Shown here: positions 9,044 through 17,806 of the stretch, piece after piece
Layout of the letters: every line of letters begins with the position of its first letter
Position numbering within the stretch: position 1 is the stretch's first letter
Assembly (NCBI GenBank): GCA_016124375.1
Contig: WGNV01000001.1
Span: 62,001 to 126,000 of the forward strand
Reading direction: 5' to 3'
Source of the DNA: Tepidisphaera sp.
GTDB taxonomy: Bacteria; Planctomycetota; Phycisphaerae; Phycisphaerales; UBA1924
DNA length: 64,000 nt
Translations under genes and position numbers: made by a program
The notes under the pieces: generated by a model
Databases searched by the model: none
What the model was told of the DNA's origin: nothing
The model's input: only the letters and a program-made list of their open reading frames with translations

Positions 9044-10381
9044 ATGCCCAACCCGCTTCCTCTTCACCAGCTCCAGCCCCGCCTCCGCGCCGTCCGAGGC
9101 TTCCCCGCCCAGACGCCCGACGGCGCCCAGATCGTCGGCCTCGCCGACGCCCGCCAGGTCACCGACAAGATCGTCTACGCCTCCATGGGCGTCCAGTACG
9201 TCCTGCCCCTCATGGACGGCCAGCACACCCTCGACCAGATCGTCTCCGAAGTCGGCAAGGGCCTCACCCGCGAGATGCTCGAGGCACTCGTCACCCAGCT
9301 CGACGACGCCGGCCTGCTCTTCGGCCCCACCTTCGACGCCATGCAGGCCAAAATGCGGGCCGACTTCGACTCCGCGCCCAACCTGCCCCCCGCCAGCAGC
9401 GCCGCCATGGCCGAGGCGCTCATCAAGCAGAGCGTCCAGAACGGCGAGCCCGAGCCCGCCAACCAGCAGGAAGCCGACGCCCGCGGCTCCAAGATGATGC
9501 ACGAGGTCTTCGAAGCCTGGATCGCCGAATCCAAGAAAAACCTCCTCACCACCCCGACGCTCACTCCGCCCTACAAGGGCATCGTCGCCCCACACCTCGA
9601 CTACCAGCGCGGCTGGCTCAACTACGCCGGGGCCTGGGGGCGCCTCCAAGGCACGCCCCGCCCGGATCGCGTCGTGATCCTCGGCACCAATCACTTCGGC
9701 TTCTCCACCGGCGTCTGCGCCTGCGACAAGGGATACCAGACCCCCATGGGCGTGTGCGCTGCCGACACCGGCCTCATCGCCGCACTCCGCAAGCGCCTGG
9801 GCGAAGAAGCCAGCCAGAAGCTCTTCGAAAACCGCTACGACCACGAGCGCGAGCACTCCATCGAACTGCAAATCCCCTGGATCCAGCACATCTTCGGCAC
9901 GGACGGTGCCGAGCACCCCAAGGTCCTGGGCGTCCTCATCCACGACCCCACGGTCAACGCCGGCGAAAGCTACGACGGGCAGGGCCTGGGCCTTGACCCC
10001 TTCGTCCAGGCCCTGCGCGGGGCGCTGCAGGATGTCGGGGGCTCCACCCTCGTCGTCTCCTCGGCCGATCTCTCCCACGTCGGCCCCGCCTTCGGCGATC
10101 AGCAGCCCATGGCCGGCGACGACGCCCAGGCCAACGAGTTCCGCTCCAAGGTCTTCACCCACGACCGCGAGATGCTCGGCATGTACGCCAACGGCAAGCC
10201 CGACGACATGGTCGCAGCCATGAGCTGGCAGCAGAACCCCACCCGCTGGTGCAGCATCGGCAACATGGTCGCCGCCTTCAAAATCCTCGAGCCGGCACGC
10301 GTCGAAATCATCAACTACGCCGCGGCTGTCGATCCCCAGGGTCACACCATGGTCAGCAGCGCCAGCGCAGTTCTGGCATAA
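9044..10381 (+). CDS. MEMO1-like protein (AmmeMemoRadiSam system protein B type)
   Basis: This is a 445-residue protein. Residues from about 175 to the end form a MEMO1 domain, a fold related to class III extradiol dioxygenases. Markers are APHLDYQRGW, VVILGTNHFG, EHSIELQIPWIQ and SSADLSHVGP. The His, Asp and Cys positions that could bind metal are present, but catalysis in this family is unproven. The N-terminal 170 residues include a winged-helix-like segment (TLDQIVSEVGKGLT) that is extra to the core family. The AMMECR1 and radical-SAM partners usual for the system name are not in the window. It lies 65 bases after the SNF2 gene and 19 bases before a membrane protein gene, so it is probably in one transcript with them. 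Confidence 0.87.
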   Translation: MPNPLPLHQLQPRLRAVRGFPAQTPDGAQIVGLADARQVTDKIVYASMGVQYVLPLMDGQHTLDQIVSEVGKGLTREMLEALVTQLDDAGLLFGPTFDAMQAKMRADFDSAPNLPPASSAAMAEALIKQSVQNGEPEPANQQEADARGSKMMHEVFEAWIAESKKNLLTTPTLTPPYKGIVAPHLDYQRGWLNYAGAWGRLQGTPRPDRVVILGTNHFGFSTGVCACDKGYQTPMGVCAADTGLIAALRKRLGEEASQKLFENRYDHEREHSIELQIPWIQHIFGTDGAEHPKVLGVLIHDPTVNAGESYDGQGLGLDPFVQALRGALQDVGGSTLVVSSADLSHVGPAFGDQQPMAGDDAQANEFRSKVFTHDREMLGMYANGKPDDMVAAMSWQQNPTRWCSIGNMVAAFKILEPARVEIINYAAAVDPQGHTMVSSASAVLA

Positions 10382-10400
10382 GCACGCGGGAGGCGAGGGC

Positions 10401-10793
10401 TTGAACGTGGCTTGGCCGGTGCCGGGTGTGCTCGTCGTCCTGGGGTACAGCGCCGGGCTCTGCTGCCTGGTCTTCGGGCTCTGGATGGTCTGGGGCGGCC
10501 GTGCGACCCCGGGCGAATCACCCGACGCAAGCCCCGGCGGGCCCGCCGCCTGGCGCGACCGACTCACCGAAGCCACCCGCCTCACCCTGGGCCTCTGCGG
10601 CCTCTTCGTCGGCTATCACCTCGCCAGCTACGTCAGCCCGCCCACCTGGCTCGGCCTGCGCGTGCCCCCCGAACGCTGGTGGCTCCTGGCCGGCGGCGTC
10701 GCCCTCGCCATCCTCGGCACCCTGGGCACCGACTGGGTCGTCGACCGCGTCCAACGCCCCGACTCCCCCGCCGAACCCAAGGACCGCGCCTAG
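10401..10793 (+). CDS. Small membrane protein, unknown function
   Basis: This is a 130-residue protein with three probable membrane helices (about residues 8-30, 62-80 and 93-112) and an acidic/basic tail. I recognise no family. The start is TTG at 10401 or an in-frame GTG at 10407. A GGGAGG/GAGGG purine run at 10388-10399 supports either. It follows the MEMO1-like gene by 19 bases. Its TAG stop overlaps the convergent stop of the next gene within a CTAG palindrome at 10790-10793. Confidence 0.65.
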   Translation: MNVAWPVPGVLVVLGYSAGLCCLVFGLWMVWGGRATPGESPDASPGGPAAWRDRLTEATRLTLGLCGLFVGYHLASYVSPPTWLGLRVPPERWWLLAGGVALAILGTLGTDWVVDRVQRPDSPAEPKDRA

Positions 10794-11305
10794 CCCCGCG
10801 GGCGAGTCTTCGGCCCGGTCGGCGGCGTCCAAGACAACCCGCCCATCTTCTTCTCCGCCGCGTCCTGCTTCATCAGCCGTTGCGTCGTGATCGCATTCAC
10901 CGGCTTGGCCAGCCCCTTGGCCGCCGCCAGCGGGACCATCGCCCCCGTCACGCCCGCGGCCACCTTCACCGTGCTCTTGATCGGCGCACGCTGAAAGTTC
11001 GACTTCATCGTGTCCTTCACGCCGTCCTTGGTCGGACTGTTGAACGTGTTGCGATACGCGTTGCCCACCGCCGCCGCCGGCCCCTTCACCACCGCCGTTG
11101 GATGCTTCGCCAGCACCCCAACCGTGTGCGCCGCCCCCTTCGCCCCAGACGCAATCGCCGAGCCCGTGGCCTTCGCCCCGCTCGCGGCCGCGTTCCCCAC
11201 CGCCTTCGCCCCCGAGGCAACCTTGCCCCCGACCACCGACGCCACGCTCGGGCCCCTCGGCGCCGGCGGCGTGACCGAACCGACCTTGTATCCCTTGGGC
11301 AACAT
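10790..11305 (-). CDS. Ala/Gly/Lys-rich protein with 11-residue repeats
   Basis: This 171-residue low-complexity protein has no enzymatic motif. Around residues 33-65 there are three clear 11-residue units (ASGAKAVGNAA, ASGAKATGSAI, ASGAKGAAHTV). Such periodicity is typical of LEA-like or synuclein-like amphipathic helices that bind membranes or protect proteins on drying. A hydrophobic stretch near residue 120 (VAAGVTGAMVPLAAA) could insert into a membrane. The ATG at 11305 has an AGGGGG ribosome site; an upstream GTG at 11311 is possible. A protein of the same composition is encoded at 26778-27251. The function is unknown. Confidence 0.65.
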   Translation of the reverse strand: MLPKGYKVGSVTPPAPRGPSVASVVGGKVASGAKAVGNAAASGAKATGSAIASGAKGAAHTVGVLAKHPTAVVKGPAAAVGNAYRNTFNSPTKDGVKDTMKSNFQRAPIKSTVKVAAGVTGAMVPLAAAKGLAKPVNAITTQRLMKQDAAEKKMGGLSWTPPTGPKTRPRG

Positions 11306-11428
11306 ACACACCCCCTGTAATGATCAGCCTCGCACCACGAACGCGACCACGCTACCCCGGCCCGCCCGGGGATGCAAGCCGATATTCCCCGCCCACCTCA
11401 GTTTCAGGCCGCCCGGCGTGCGACCGCC

Positions 11429-13009
11429 TTACGGGCAAGGCCCGCCCGCGATCACGTTGATCAACGCGTCGATGTCGCCCTGATCGCTCGCCCCGTCCTG
11501 GTTGAAGTCCGAGTCGCGGCCCGTCGGGTTCGGCCCGCCCGCGATCACGTTGATCAGGTAATCGATGTCCCCCTGGTCGTTCGCCCCGTCCTGGTTGTAG
11601 TCCGGGTCGCACGGGTTGGACGCCGGCACCACGTTGATCACCACCGTGTCCGTCCCCGTCGCGCCGAAGCTGTCCGTCACCGTCAGCGTCAGCGTGTGCA
11701 AGCCCGCGGGCAGGGTCGTCTGGCAGAAGGCCGGGCCGTCCTGAATGATCCGGATCCCCTCGTTCCAGCGGTAACTGGCGATCAAGTCCCCCGCGTCGGG
11801 GTCCTGGCTCGCCGAACCATCAACGCTCACCGTCGCCTGCGTCTGGCCGGGGTTGAGGTTGATCGTCTGATCCGGACCGGCGTTCGCAACGGGCGGGTGA
11901 TTCGTCGCCGCCGTGCACCCCGGGAACACGCCCCCCGAGGGGTTGCCGCACACCGTGCCCGGGCCCTTCCAGGTGCCGCCGGCGCCCATGCACGTCGCCA
12001 TGTCCGAGGTAAAACACCCCGACGTCCCGAAGCAGCACGCGCCGGTCGGAGGCGGGCACGTCACGGGGTCGATCGTGGCACGCATCACCCAATCGCCCCG
12101 CGGGCGGCAGCCCGTGATGCAGAACCCGGCCAGGTTCTGATCCGTCTGCAGCGTGCTGAAGCGCGTCCAGCCCCCGTTGGGCGGGCAGCCCAACGAGCCG
12201 CAGTTGAGCGCCATCAGCCAGTTCTCGGTCGGCGCCGACAGGGCGGCATATCCCGAGCCGCAACCGACGACCGTGTTGTCCGTGGCCGGAAATGCGTTCA
12301 GGTTGGCGGGCGGCGCCGTAAAGCACGGGTCCGCAGTCTGCGCGTTGTGATGATCAATCCGGAACCCGATGCTGAAGGTGTGCGTCGGGTCCCCGTTGGG
12401 GTTGAAGAAAAAAATCTGATCGGGGTCGTTGGTGTCGACGCTCACCTGCACGTTGGTGGCCCGTGTGCCCGGGCCCATGATGACGGGCGAGAGGCCGGTG
12501 CCATCCTGCGAGGAATACTCCGCGATCGGCGCGCTGGCGTTGGGCAGGCCGTCCCAGATGAGGATCGACCAGTCCGTCGTCGTCGTCACCGTCGCGTTCT
12601 GCTGGCCGATGATGAACTCGGCGGTCACGAAGCGCGCGGGAAAATACGCCGCGGGCAGCGTGTACGAGCTGACCGCGACCTCACCCTGCGCAAAGCCCCC
12701 CTGCAACGTGTAGGTCCCGCCCGTGAAACTCGCGTCGGTGTGCGTCGCGACCACCGGGCAGTTGTCGCGCTGCGTGTAGCCGCCGCTCCGCCCGTGCAGC
12801 ACGATGCGCATCGTCTGCACATCGCCCGCCTCGATCGGCAGCTCGACGTTCTGCGGGTTCATCTGCACCGCCGGCTCCGCCTGGGGCTGCGACGCCGGAG
12901 CGCCCGCCGGCGCCTTCTGAGCAAGCGCCACCGACCCGCCCGCCAGCACCAAGGCCATCACCATCGCAGCGCGAGACCGCGACCCAACCTTGCAGAACCG
13001 GGTAGACAT
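11429..13009 (-). CDS. Secreted PKD-domain protein with GC-type dockerin tail
   Basis: This is a 526-residue exported protein. A Sec signal peptide spans about residues 1-30 (ending SVALAQ). A long Cys-containing beta-rich region of unknown type follows. A PKD/Ig-like domain lies at about 375-460 (starts HPPVANAGPDQT). The chain ends with two DxNxDGxxDQGDID units that match the GC-type dockerin tail of Phycisphaerales and end in GGPCP. It is expected at the cell surface, where the tail may anchor it. AGAGGAG-like ribosome site precedes the ATG at 13009. The Cys-rich patch CCFGTSGCF resembles motifs seen in other planctomycete surface proteins. The ligand is unknown. Confidence 0.85.
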   Translation of the reverse strand: MSTRFCKVGSRSRAAMVMALVLAGGSVALAQKAPAGAPASQPQAEPAVQMNPQNVELPIEAGDVQTMRIVLHGRSGGYTQRDNCPVVATHTDASFTGGTYTLQGGFAQGEVAVSSYTLPAAYFPARFVTAEFIIGQQNATVTTTTDWSILIWDGLPNASAPIAEYSSQDGTGLSPVIMGPGTRATNVQVSVDTNDPDQIFFFNPNGDPTHTFSIGFRIDHHNAQTADPCFTAPPANLNAFPATDNTVVGCGSGYAALSAPTENWLMALNCGSLGCPPNGGWTRFSTLQTDQNLAGFCITGCRPRGDWVMRATIDPVTCPPPTGACCFGTSGCFTSDMATCMGAGGTWKGPGTVCGNPSGGVFPGCTAATNHPPVANAGPDQTINLNPGQTQATVSVDGSASQDPDAGDLIASYRWNEGIRIIQDGPAFCQTTLPAGLHTLTLTVTDSFGATGTDTVVINVVPASNPCDPDYNQDGANDQGDIDYLINVIAGGPNPTGRDSDFNQDGASDQGDIDALINVIAGGPCP

Positions 13010-13168
13010 TCCGACTCCTCTCGAAAGACCCGCGAGAAGACGACCAACACGCACAGCACGCCCTTGTGCCGTTCGCCAGCCGCGGCCACGCGGTTCTACC
13101 AAACCGGATCCATCCGGCCGACATCCGCGCCCGCGCCTGAACGGGCCCCAAACACGACCCGCACACCC

Positions 13169-13197
13169 AGTATCTTTGCGGGCACCCCAAAATGCAA
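13169..13197 (-). promoter_or_regulatory. Candidate sigma70 promoter for the PKD/dockerin gene
   Basis: Reading on the minus strand, TTGCAT (13197-13192) and GATACT (13174-13169) are separated by exactly 17 bases. This would start transcription near 13162 and leave a leader of about 150 bases. The match is good, but support is by sequence only. Confidence 0.5.
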
Positions 13198-13243
13198 GGA
13201 CAAAATCGGCCGCGGCTCTCCGATCCCCGCCCGCCCGCGAAAA

Positions 13244-13738
13244 TCACGCCCGGGGAACAAACAACGCAAGCAGTTCTCGCCACTCCCCATACCAATATTC
13301 GATGCCATGCCGCTCGTGCAGCCCGCGGATCATCCCGTGCACCCGCTCGGTCAACTCATGCTGCCACCCCTGGGCGGCCTCATCACAAAAGTAAATCCGG
13401 CACGCGCTGGGCTTGATCGCGTGCACCCCGCAGGTGTGGCCCTCCAAAAACGGGCAGTCGCCCCGGGCACGGGCCAGCGTCAGCGCCGCCTCCGTCAGCC
13501 AAGCCCCGCGCGCGGGCTCCAGCCGCGCCACGCAGTACGCCGCCTCCAATCCCGTCGTGTACAGCCGGTGCCCCGCCCGCTCGAAGTTGCAGCATCGCCC
13601 CGACGCCCAGCACGTCGGCCCCCGCGCGGCCACCTGATCCGCGATCATCGCGTAAATCGCGTCCAGCTCGCCCGCGATGTCATCGCGCCTCGCGCACGCG
13701 AGCCACGCCGCCGCCGTGTTGGACACGTCTTCCCGCAA
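13244..13738 (-). CDS. YkgJ-family cysteine-cluster protein
   Basis: This 164-residue cytoplasmic protein matches the YkgJ/CxxCxxCC group, which is thought to bind zinc or an iron-sulfur cluster. The Cys pattern is visible: C-WASGRCC near residue 43, CPFLEGHTCGVH near 95, and SACRIYFCD near 110. The biochemical role of the family is not established. The start is probably the TTG at 13738, after a GGGGGG stretch. A GTG at 13726 is an alternative. The gene is upstream of, and on the same strand as, the PKD/dockerin gene, 234 bases away and with its own promoter between them. Confidence 0.85.
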   Translation of the reverse strand: MREDVSNTAAAWLACARRDDIAGELDAIYAMIADQVAARGPTCWASGRCCNFERAGHRLYTTGLEAAYCVARLEPARGAWLTEAALTLARARGDCPFLEGHTCGVHAIKPSACRIYFCDEAAQGWQHELTERVHGMIRGLHERHGIEYWYGEWRELLALFVPRA

Positions 13739-13825
13739 TCATCGCCCCCCGCGCGCCTTCGCCGCCAAGTCTAGTGGCCCGCGCCTTGTGCTAACCTTCT
13801 CCCTCACTCGCTCCGGGAGGACCCC

Positions 13826-15256
13826 ATGACCACGTTCGAGACCATCCGCACCCGCCTCGCGGCCATCGATCAGGCCCACCTGCTCAACTTCTACAGCACC
13901 CTCGACGCCGACGCCCAAGCCGCGCTGCTCGCCCAGATCGACTCCCTCCCCCTGGGCGACATCCCCGCGCTCATCGAAGGCTACGTCAAGCACAAGCCCG
14001 CCTTCGTGCTGCCCAAGGGCGTCGCCCCCGCCCCTTACTACCCCCACGCTCCAGCCTCCAAACTCCGCCCCTGGGACAAAGCCGCCGCCCACCTCCACGG
14101 CGAAAAACTCATCCGCGCCGGCCAGGTCGCCGCCTTCGTCGTCGCCGGGGGCCAGGGCTCACGCCTGGGCTACGAAGGCCCCAAGGGCTGCTACCCCGCC
14201 GGCGCCGTCACCGGTAAACCCCTCTTCGAACTCTTCGCCGAGAACATCCTGGGCGTGCACGACCGCTACAACGTCTGGACCCCCTGGTACATCATGACCA
14301 GCCCGCTCAACCACGAAGCCACCAAGTCGTTCTTCGAAAGCCACAACTTCTTCGGCCTTCCGAACGACCTCGTCCGCTTCTTCCCCCAGGGCGTCATGCC
14401 CTCCCTCGACATCAAGACCGGCAAGGTCCTCCTCTCCTCCAAGTCCGAAGTCGCCACCAACCCCGACGGCCACGGCGGCTGCATCCGCGCCCTCCACCAC
14501 AGCGGCGCCCTCGCCGAAATGCAGTCCCGCGGCATCAAGCACCTGAGTTACTTCCAGGTCGACAACCCCACCGTGCGCGTCATCGACCCCGTCTTCATCG
14601 GCCTGCACGCCGGCGCCGCGGACTCCAGCGCCGAGATGTCCAGCAAAATGGTCCCCAAGGTCGCCCCCGAAGAAAAAGTCGGCGTCTTCTGCCACGCCGG
14701 CGGCAAGACCCAGGTCCTCGAATACAGCGACCTCCCCATGGACCTCCAACGCGAACGCACGCCCGACGGCGCCATCAAGTTCATCGCCGGCTCCATCGCC
14801 ATCCACGTGCTCGGCGTCGAGTTCGTCCACCGCCTCGCCACCGACAAAGCCTTCAGCCTCCCCTACCACCGCGCGGAAAAGAAAATCCCCTGCGTCGACC
14901 CCGCCAGCGGCTCGCCCATCACCCCAACCGAAAACAACGGCGTCAAGCTCGAAAAGTTCGTCTTCGACGCCCTCGAACTCTGCAAGGCCAGCATCGTGCT
15001 CGAGACCGACCGCGTGGAAGAGTTCGCGCCCATCAAAAACGCCTCGGGCTCAGACAGCCCCGAAAGCAGCCGCAAACTCCAGACCCTCCGCGCCGCCCGC
15101 TGGCTCGAAGCCTGCGGCACCCAAGTCCCCCGCGACGCCCAGGGCCAGCCCGATTGCACCCTCGAAATCTCTCCCCGCACCGCCACCAGCCCCGAAGAAC
15201 TCCGCCACGCCAAACTCCCCAAATCCATCGAGCGCGGCTCCAAAGTCGCGCTCTAG
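13826..15256 (+). CDS. UDP-sugar pyrophosphorylase, UDPGP type 1 family
   Basis: This 476-residue enzyme belongs to the eukaryote-like UDPGP/UAP1 family. It makes a UDP-sugar (UDP-GlcNAc or UDP-glucose) from UTP and a sugar 1-phosphate. The nucleotide loop is VAGGQGSRLGYEGPKG at about residue 107. Further family markers are MTSPLNHEAT, FFPQGVMPSLD and the uridine-binding NPDGHGGCIRAL. The C-terminal region around KLEKFVFDAL is also typical. The ATG follows a GGGAGGA ribosome site. No neighbouring sugar gene fixes the substrate. The UAP1-like motif spacing favours UDP-GlcNAc, but this is not certain. Confidence 0.9.
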   Translation: MTTFETIRTRLAAIDQAHLLNFYSTLDADAQAALLAQIDSLPLGDIPALIEGYVKHKPAFVLPKGVAPAPYYPHAPASKLRPWDKAAAHLHGEKLIRAGQVAAFVVAGGQGSRLGYEGPKGCYPAGAVTGKPLFELFAENILGVHDRYNVWTPWYIMTSPLNHEATKSFFESHNFFGLPNDLVRFFPQGVMPSLDIKTGKVLLSSKSEVATNPDGHGGCIRALHHSGALAEMQSRGIKHLSYFQVDNPTVRVIDPVFIGLHAGAADSSAEMSSKMVPKVAPEEKVGVFCHAGGKTQVLEYSDLPMDLQRERTPDGAIKFIAGSIAIHVLGVEFVHRLATDKAFSLPYHRAEKKIPCVDPASGSPITPTENNGVKLEKFVFDALELCKASIVLETDRVEEFAPIKNASGSDSPESSRKLQTLRAARWLEACGTQVPRDAQGQPDCTLEISPRTATSPEELRHAKLPKSIERGSKVAL

Positions 15257-15736
15257 CTCACCAGTTCTTACGAGCCCGAAGCGCCAGCGAGGGTCTCCGT
15301 TGCATTCGAACCCGAACGCGATTCTCGCTTGCGAGGTTCATGCGTCGAATTCATGCAAAGATGCTTGGCGAACCTTGATTTCAGGCCGAAGGCCTGATCG
15401 CCAGTAGCCTTAGGGTGAAGCGAGGCATGAAATGCCGAGCGCCACCCCCGGAAAGTTCGCAAAATCAAAATCGACCCTGAAGGGGTCGACGTACTTACGA
15501 GCAGTCTTTCAGACTGCATCCCGCGATCACACGCTACCGGAGGTATCGCTGCCCGGCACCCCCGGGTACTGACCTCCAGGCCTTCGGCCTGAAAGTGCAG
15601 AAAATCGACCGTTTGCGATCGCTCGACGCATAATCCTCGCCGGCGAGGGTCTCACCTGCGCCCGAACGCGAATGAACGCGCTCCAACGCGAATCAACCCG
15701 CCCGCGCATCGGACTCACACCCACCCCTCCCCGCCC
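15257..15736. repeat. Gene-free stretch with a cluster of short hairpins and dispersed-repeat sequence
   Basis: There is no convincing ORF in these 480 bases. A 25-base motif at 15270-15294 (AGCCCGAAGCGC core) recurs in inverted form, with one change, at 34132-34158. Small perfect palindromes with three-base TTC or GAA loops lie at 15381-15397, 15424-15436, 15501-15517 and 15577-15591, and a fifth with a five-base loop at 15471-15489. The 18-base sequences at 15379-15396 and 15577-15594 are exact inverted copies. It resembles the interspersed intergenic repeats that I recall from other planctomycete genomes, and it may also end transcription of the flanking convergent genes. Confidence 0.65.
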
Positions 15737-16543
15737 CTACTTGCTCACCGTCCGCTGCTCGATCCGCTTCACACTCTTGGTCTGCACCACCCGATCCACA
15801 AAGCTCCCGGGCGTGTGCACCTGGTCCGGATCAATCGCCCCCAGCCCCACCAACTCATCCACCTCCGCGATCACGAACGCCGCCGCCGTCGCCATCATCG
15901 GGTTGAAGTTCCGCGCCGTCTTGCGATAGACCAAGTTCCCGAACTCATCCGCCTTGGCCGCCTTCACCAGCGCCAAGTCCGCGTACAGCCCCGTCTCGAG
16001 CACATACTCCCGCGCCTCCCCCTGCACCGGCATGCTGCCCTTCATCCGGTTCGAGCCTCCGCCCCCCGCCGCCGGGATCGTCGCCCCGCCCCGCCCATCG
16101 CTGGGCCGGAACAGCGACCGCGTCTCCTTGTCCGTCGCCACCAGCGTCCCCGCGCCAGTCGCGGTGTAAAACGCCGGAATCCCCGCGCCCCCAGCCCGAA
16201 TGCGCTCCGCCAGCGTCCCCTGCGGGTTGAACTCCACTTCGAGGTCGCCGCTCAAAAACTGCTTCTCGAACGTCGCGTTCTCACCGACGTAACTGGAAAT
16301 CATCTTGCGGATCTGCCGCGTCTGCAGCAAGAGCCCCAGCCCCCAGTCATCCACGCCCGCGTTGTTCGAGACGCACGTGAGCCCCGTCACGCCGCTGTCG
16401 CGCAGCGCCAGAATCAACTGCTCGGGAATCCCGCACAGCCCGAAGCCGCCCACCATCACGGTCGTCCCGTCGCGAAGCACCCCCCGGGCCTTGAGATCCG
16501 CAAACGCATCAGCCGCGCCGGCAAAGACTTTCTTGGTGGTCAT
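15737..16543 (-). CDS. scoA: 3-oxoacid CoA-transferase subunit A
   Basis: This is the alpha subunit of a class I CoA-transferase that moves CoA between succinyl-CoA and an acetoacetate-type acid. GGFGLCGIPEQL near residue 32 is the family signature, and YVGENATFEKQFL and NPQGTLAERIRAGGAGIPAF follow. The 268-residue chain is longer than the usual 230-240 because of an insertion near residues 130-165 with an unusual AAGGGGSNR glycine run. The beta subunit, normally the next gene, is absent; downstream is an unrelated PEP-CTERM gene. A TAAACT box lies six bases before the ATG, which suggests a leaderless message. Confidence 0.88.
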   Translation of the reverse strand: MTTKKVFAGAADAFADLKARGVLRDGTTVMVGGFGLCGIPEQLILALRDSGVTGLTCVSNNAGVDDWGLGLLLQTRQIRKMISSYVGENATFEKQFLSGDLEVEFNPQGTLAERIRAGGAGIPAFYTATGAGTLVATDKETRSLFRPSDGRGGATIPAAGGGGSNRMKGSMPVQGEAREYVLETGLYADLALVKAAKADEFGNLVYRKTARNFNPMMATAAAFVIAEVDELVGLGAIDPDQVHTPGSFVDRVVQTKSVKRIEQRTVSK

Positions 16544-16632
16544 GCCCCAAGTTTACAGGGGCCGAACCACAAAAGAACAACGGGCCCCTGGCAAAACCAG
16601 GGGCCCGCGCGAATCTCTCTCCTCACTTCGAC

Positions 16633-17388
16633 TCACCGCCGGCGACGAGCCGCCAGCCCGCCCAGCCCCAGCAGCGCCAGCGCCCCGGGCGTCGGCACCG
16701 TCTGCACCAGGTAGTTGTCCAGATACCCGACGTCATTCGCGCCCGCGGCCGTCGACACCTGGAAGTCCGCGTCCGCCAGGCTCGTGCCCGCCCCCACGAA
16801 CGGCAGCCCCGTCAGCGCCGGCCCGCCGTTCACCGACAGGTCAAACGTCTGGGCCGCGAAGTTGAGCGCAATGTCAAAGCTCACCCACTGGTTGGCCTGA
16901 TACGTTTCGTTGTTCACCAGGAAGTTGGCCGGCGCACCGGTGCTGTTGAGCGTCGTCACGAGCGGCACGATCTGCCCCGCGTTGTTGCCCAGCCCCGCGC
17001 GGGCGATCCGCCCGGTCGGCGCATAGATGTCAATCAGGTACCCAAAGCTGGCCGTCGTGCCCAGCGTGCGGGCCAGGTCCGCGTGAATCGTGATGATCTC
17101 GCCCGGCGCGGGGGTATAGCTCAGGTCGGGGAAGGTCCAGTTGGTGCCCGTGCCGCCGCCCGTGGCCCGCGCCGCCTGCGTGCCCGCCTGCGCAAAGGTG
17201 TTCTCAACCGTGAACGGCCCCGGCGGGTTGTTGTCCACCAGCCAGCCATTCTGCCCCACCAGGTTGCCCGTCGCATAGAACGGCGCCTCAAACCCGTGCG
17301 AATCAAACAGCACCGCCGCGCTCGCCGCCTGCCCGATGCCGCCCGCCACCAGCCCCGCCAGAATCATCAAGTTCTTGTTCATCTGCAT
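16633..17388 (-). CDS. Secreted PEP-CTERM-like protein
   Basis: This is a 251-residue exported protein. A signal peptide covers residues 1-24 (cleavage after ASA). The body looks like a beta-sandwich (laminin-G/jelly-roll-like: GFEAPFYATGNLVGQNGW, then WVSFDIALNF). The tail VPTPGALALLGLGGLAARRRR-type sequence is a PEP-CTERM-like sorting signal, usually processed by an exosortase that is not in this window. GAGGAAAAG precedes the ATG at 17388. It is expected outside the cytoplasm; its ligand is unknown. Confidence 0.85.
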   Translation of the reverse strand: MQMNKNLMILAGLVAGGIGQAASAAVLFDSHGFEAPFYATGNLVGQNGWLVDNNPPGPFTVENTFAQAGTQAARATGGGTGTNWTFPDLSYTPAPGEIITIHADLARTLGTTASFGYLIDIYAPTGRIARAGLGNNAGQIVPLVTTLNSTGAPANFLVNNETYQANQWVSFDIALNFAAQTFDLSVNGGPALTGLPFVGAGTSLADADFQVSTAAGANDVGYLDNYLVQTVPTPGALALLGLGGLAARRRR

Positions 17389-17806
17389 CTTTTCCTCTTG
17401 AATCCTTCACTCTCTCGGCGCCGGCAGACCTGCCCGCGACCGATTGCTCCAACCCGCCGCGATGACGAACGTCAGCGCGCGGCCACAGCCCCCGCCCGAA
17501 ACACACGGGCGTTCCTCCCCGCTCCACGCGGGGCACAAAGCTCACCTCACGAGAGATGCACCCCGCGCCGGCTCGCGCACACGATCCATGGCGCACCGAC
17601 ACCGCAGCCCCCCGGCCTACCGCCGGGCGAGCGGGCACATCACATCTTGATCACTCTCCGTCAAAGCGTTCGCCCGAGAAGGCCCCGCTCGACACCCCAA
17701 AGGATGCGCACGTCGATTCGCTCCGTCCACAAAACGGGTTGCGAATTTGCATGAACTTTGCGCTGCATTCCGTTTACGGACCTCATCCGCACCCCACCAC
17801 CCGCCC
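17389..17806. other. 418-base gap between PEP-CTERM and nrdR genes
   Basis: I see no gene here. The gap lies upstream of the PEP-CTERM gene and downstream of nrdR, both on the minus strand, so it should hold the nrdR terminator and the PEP-CTERM promoter. A TTGACG at 17664-17659 (minus) could be a -35, but no good -10 follows. A GC-rich inverted repeat around 17613-17630 (CCCGGC arms on the minus strand) might end nrdR transcription. Confidence 0.4.

Noticed and set aside
15379..15594. Small insertion sequence bounded by 18-base inverted repeats
   Set aside because: There is no transposase, no target duplication and each 18-mer is itself a palindrome, so dispersed hairpins explain it better.
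17655..17672. Possible fifth LacI operator (GAACGCTTTGA on the minus strand)
   Set aside because: It matches only part of the palindrome and lacks the fixed -10/operator geometry of the four accepted sites.
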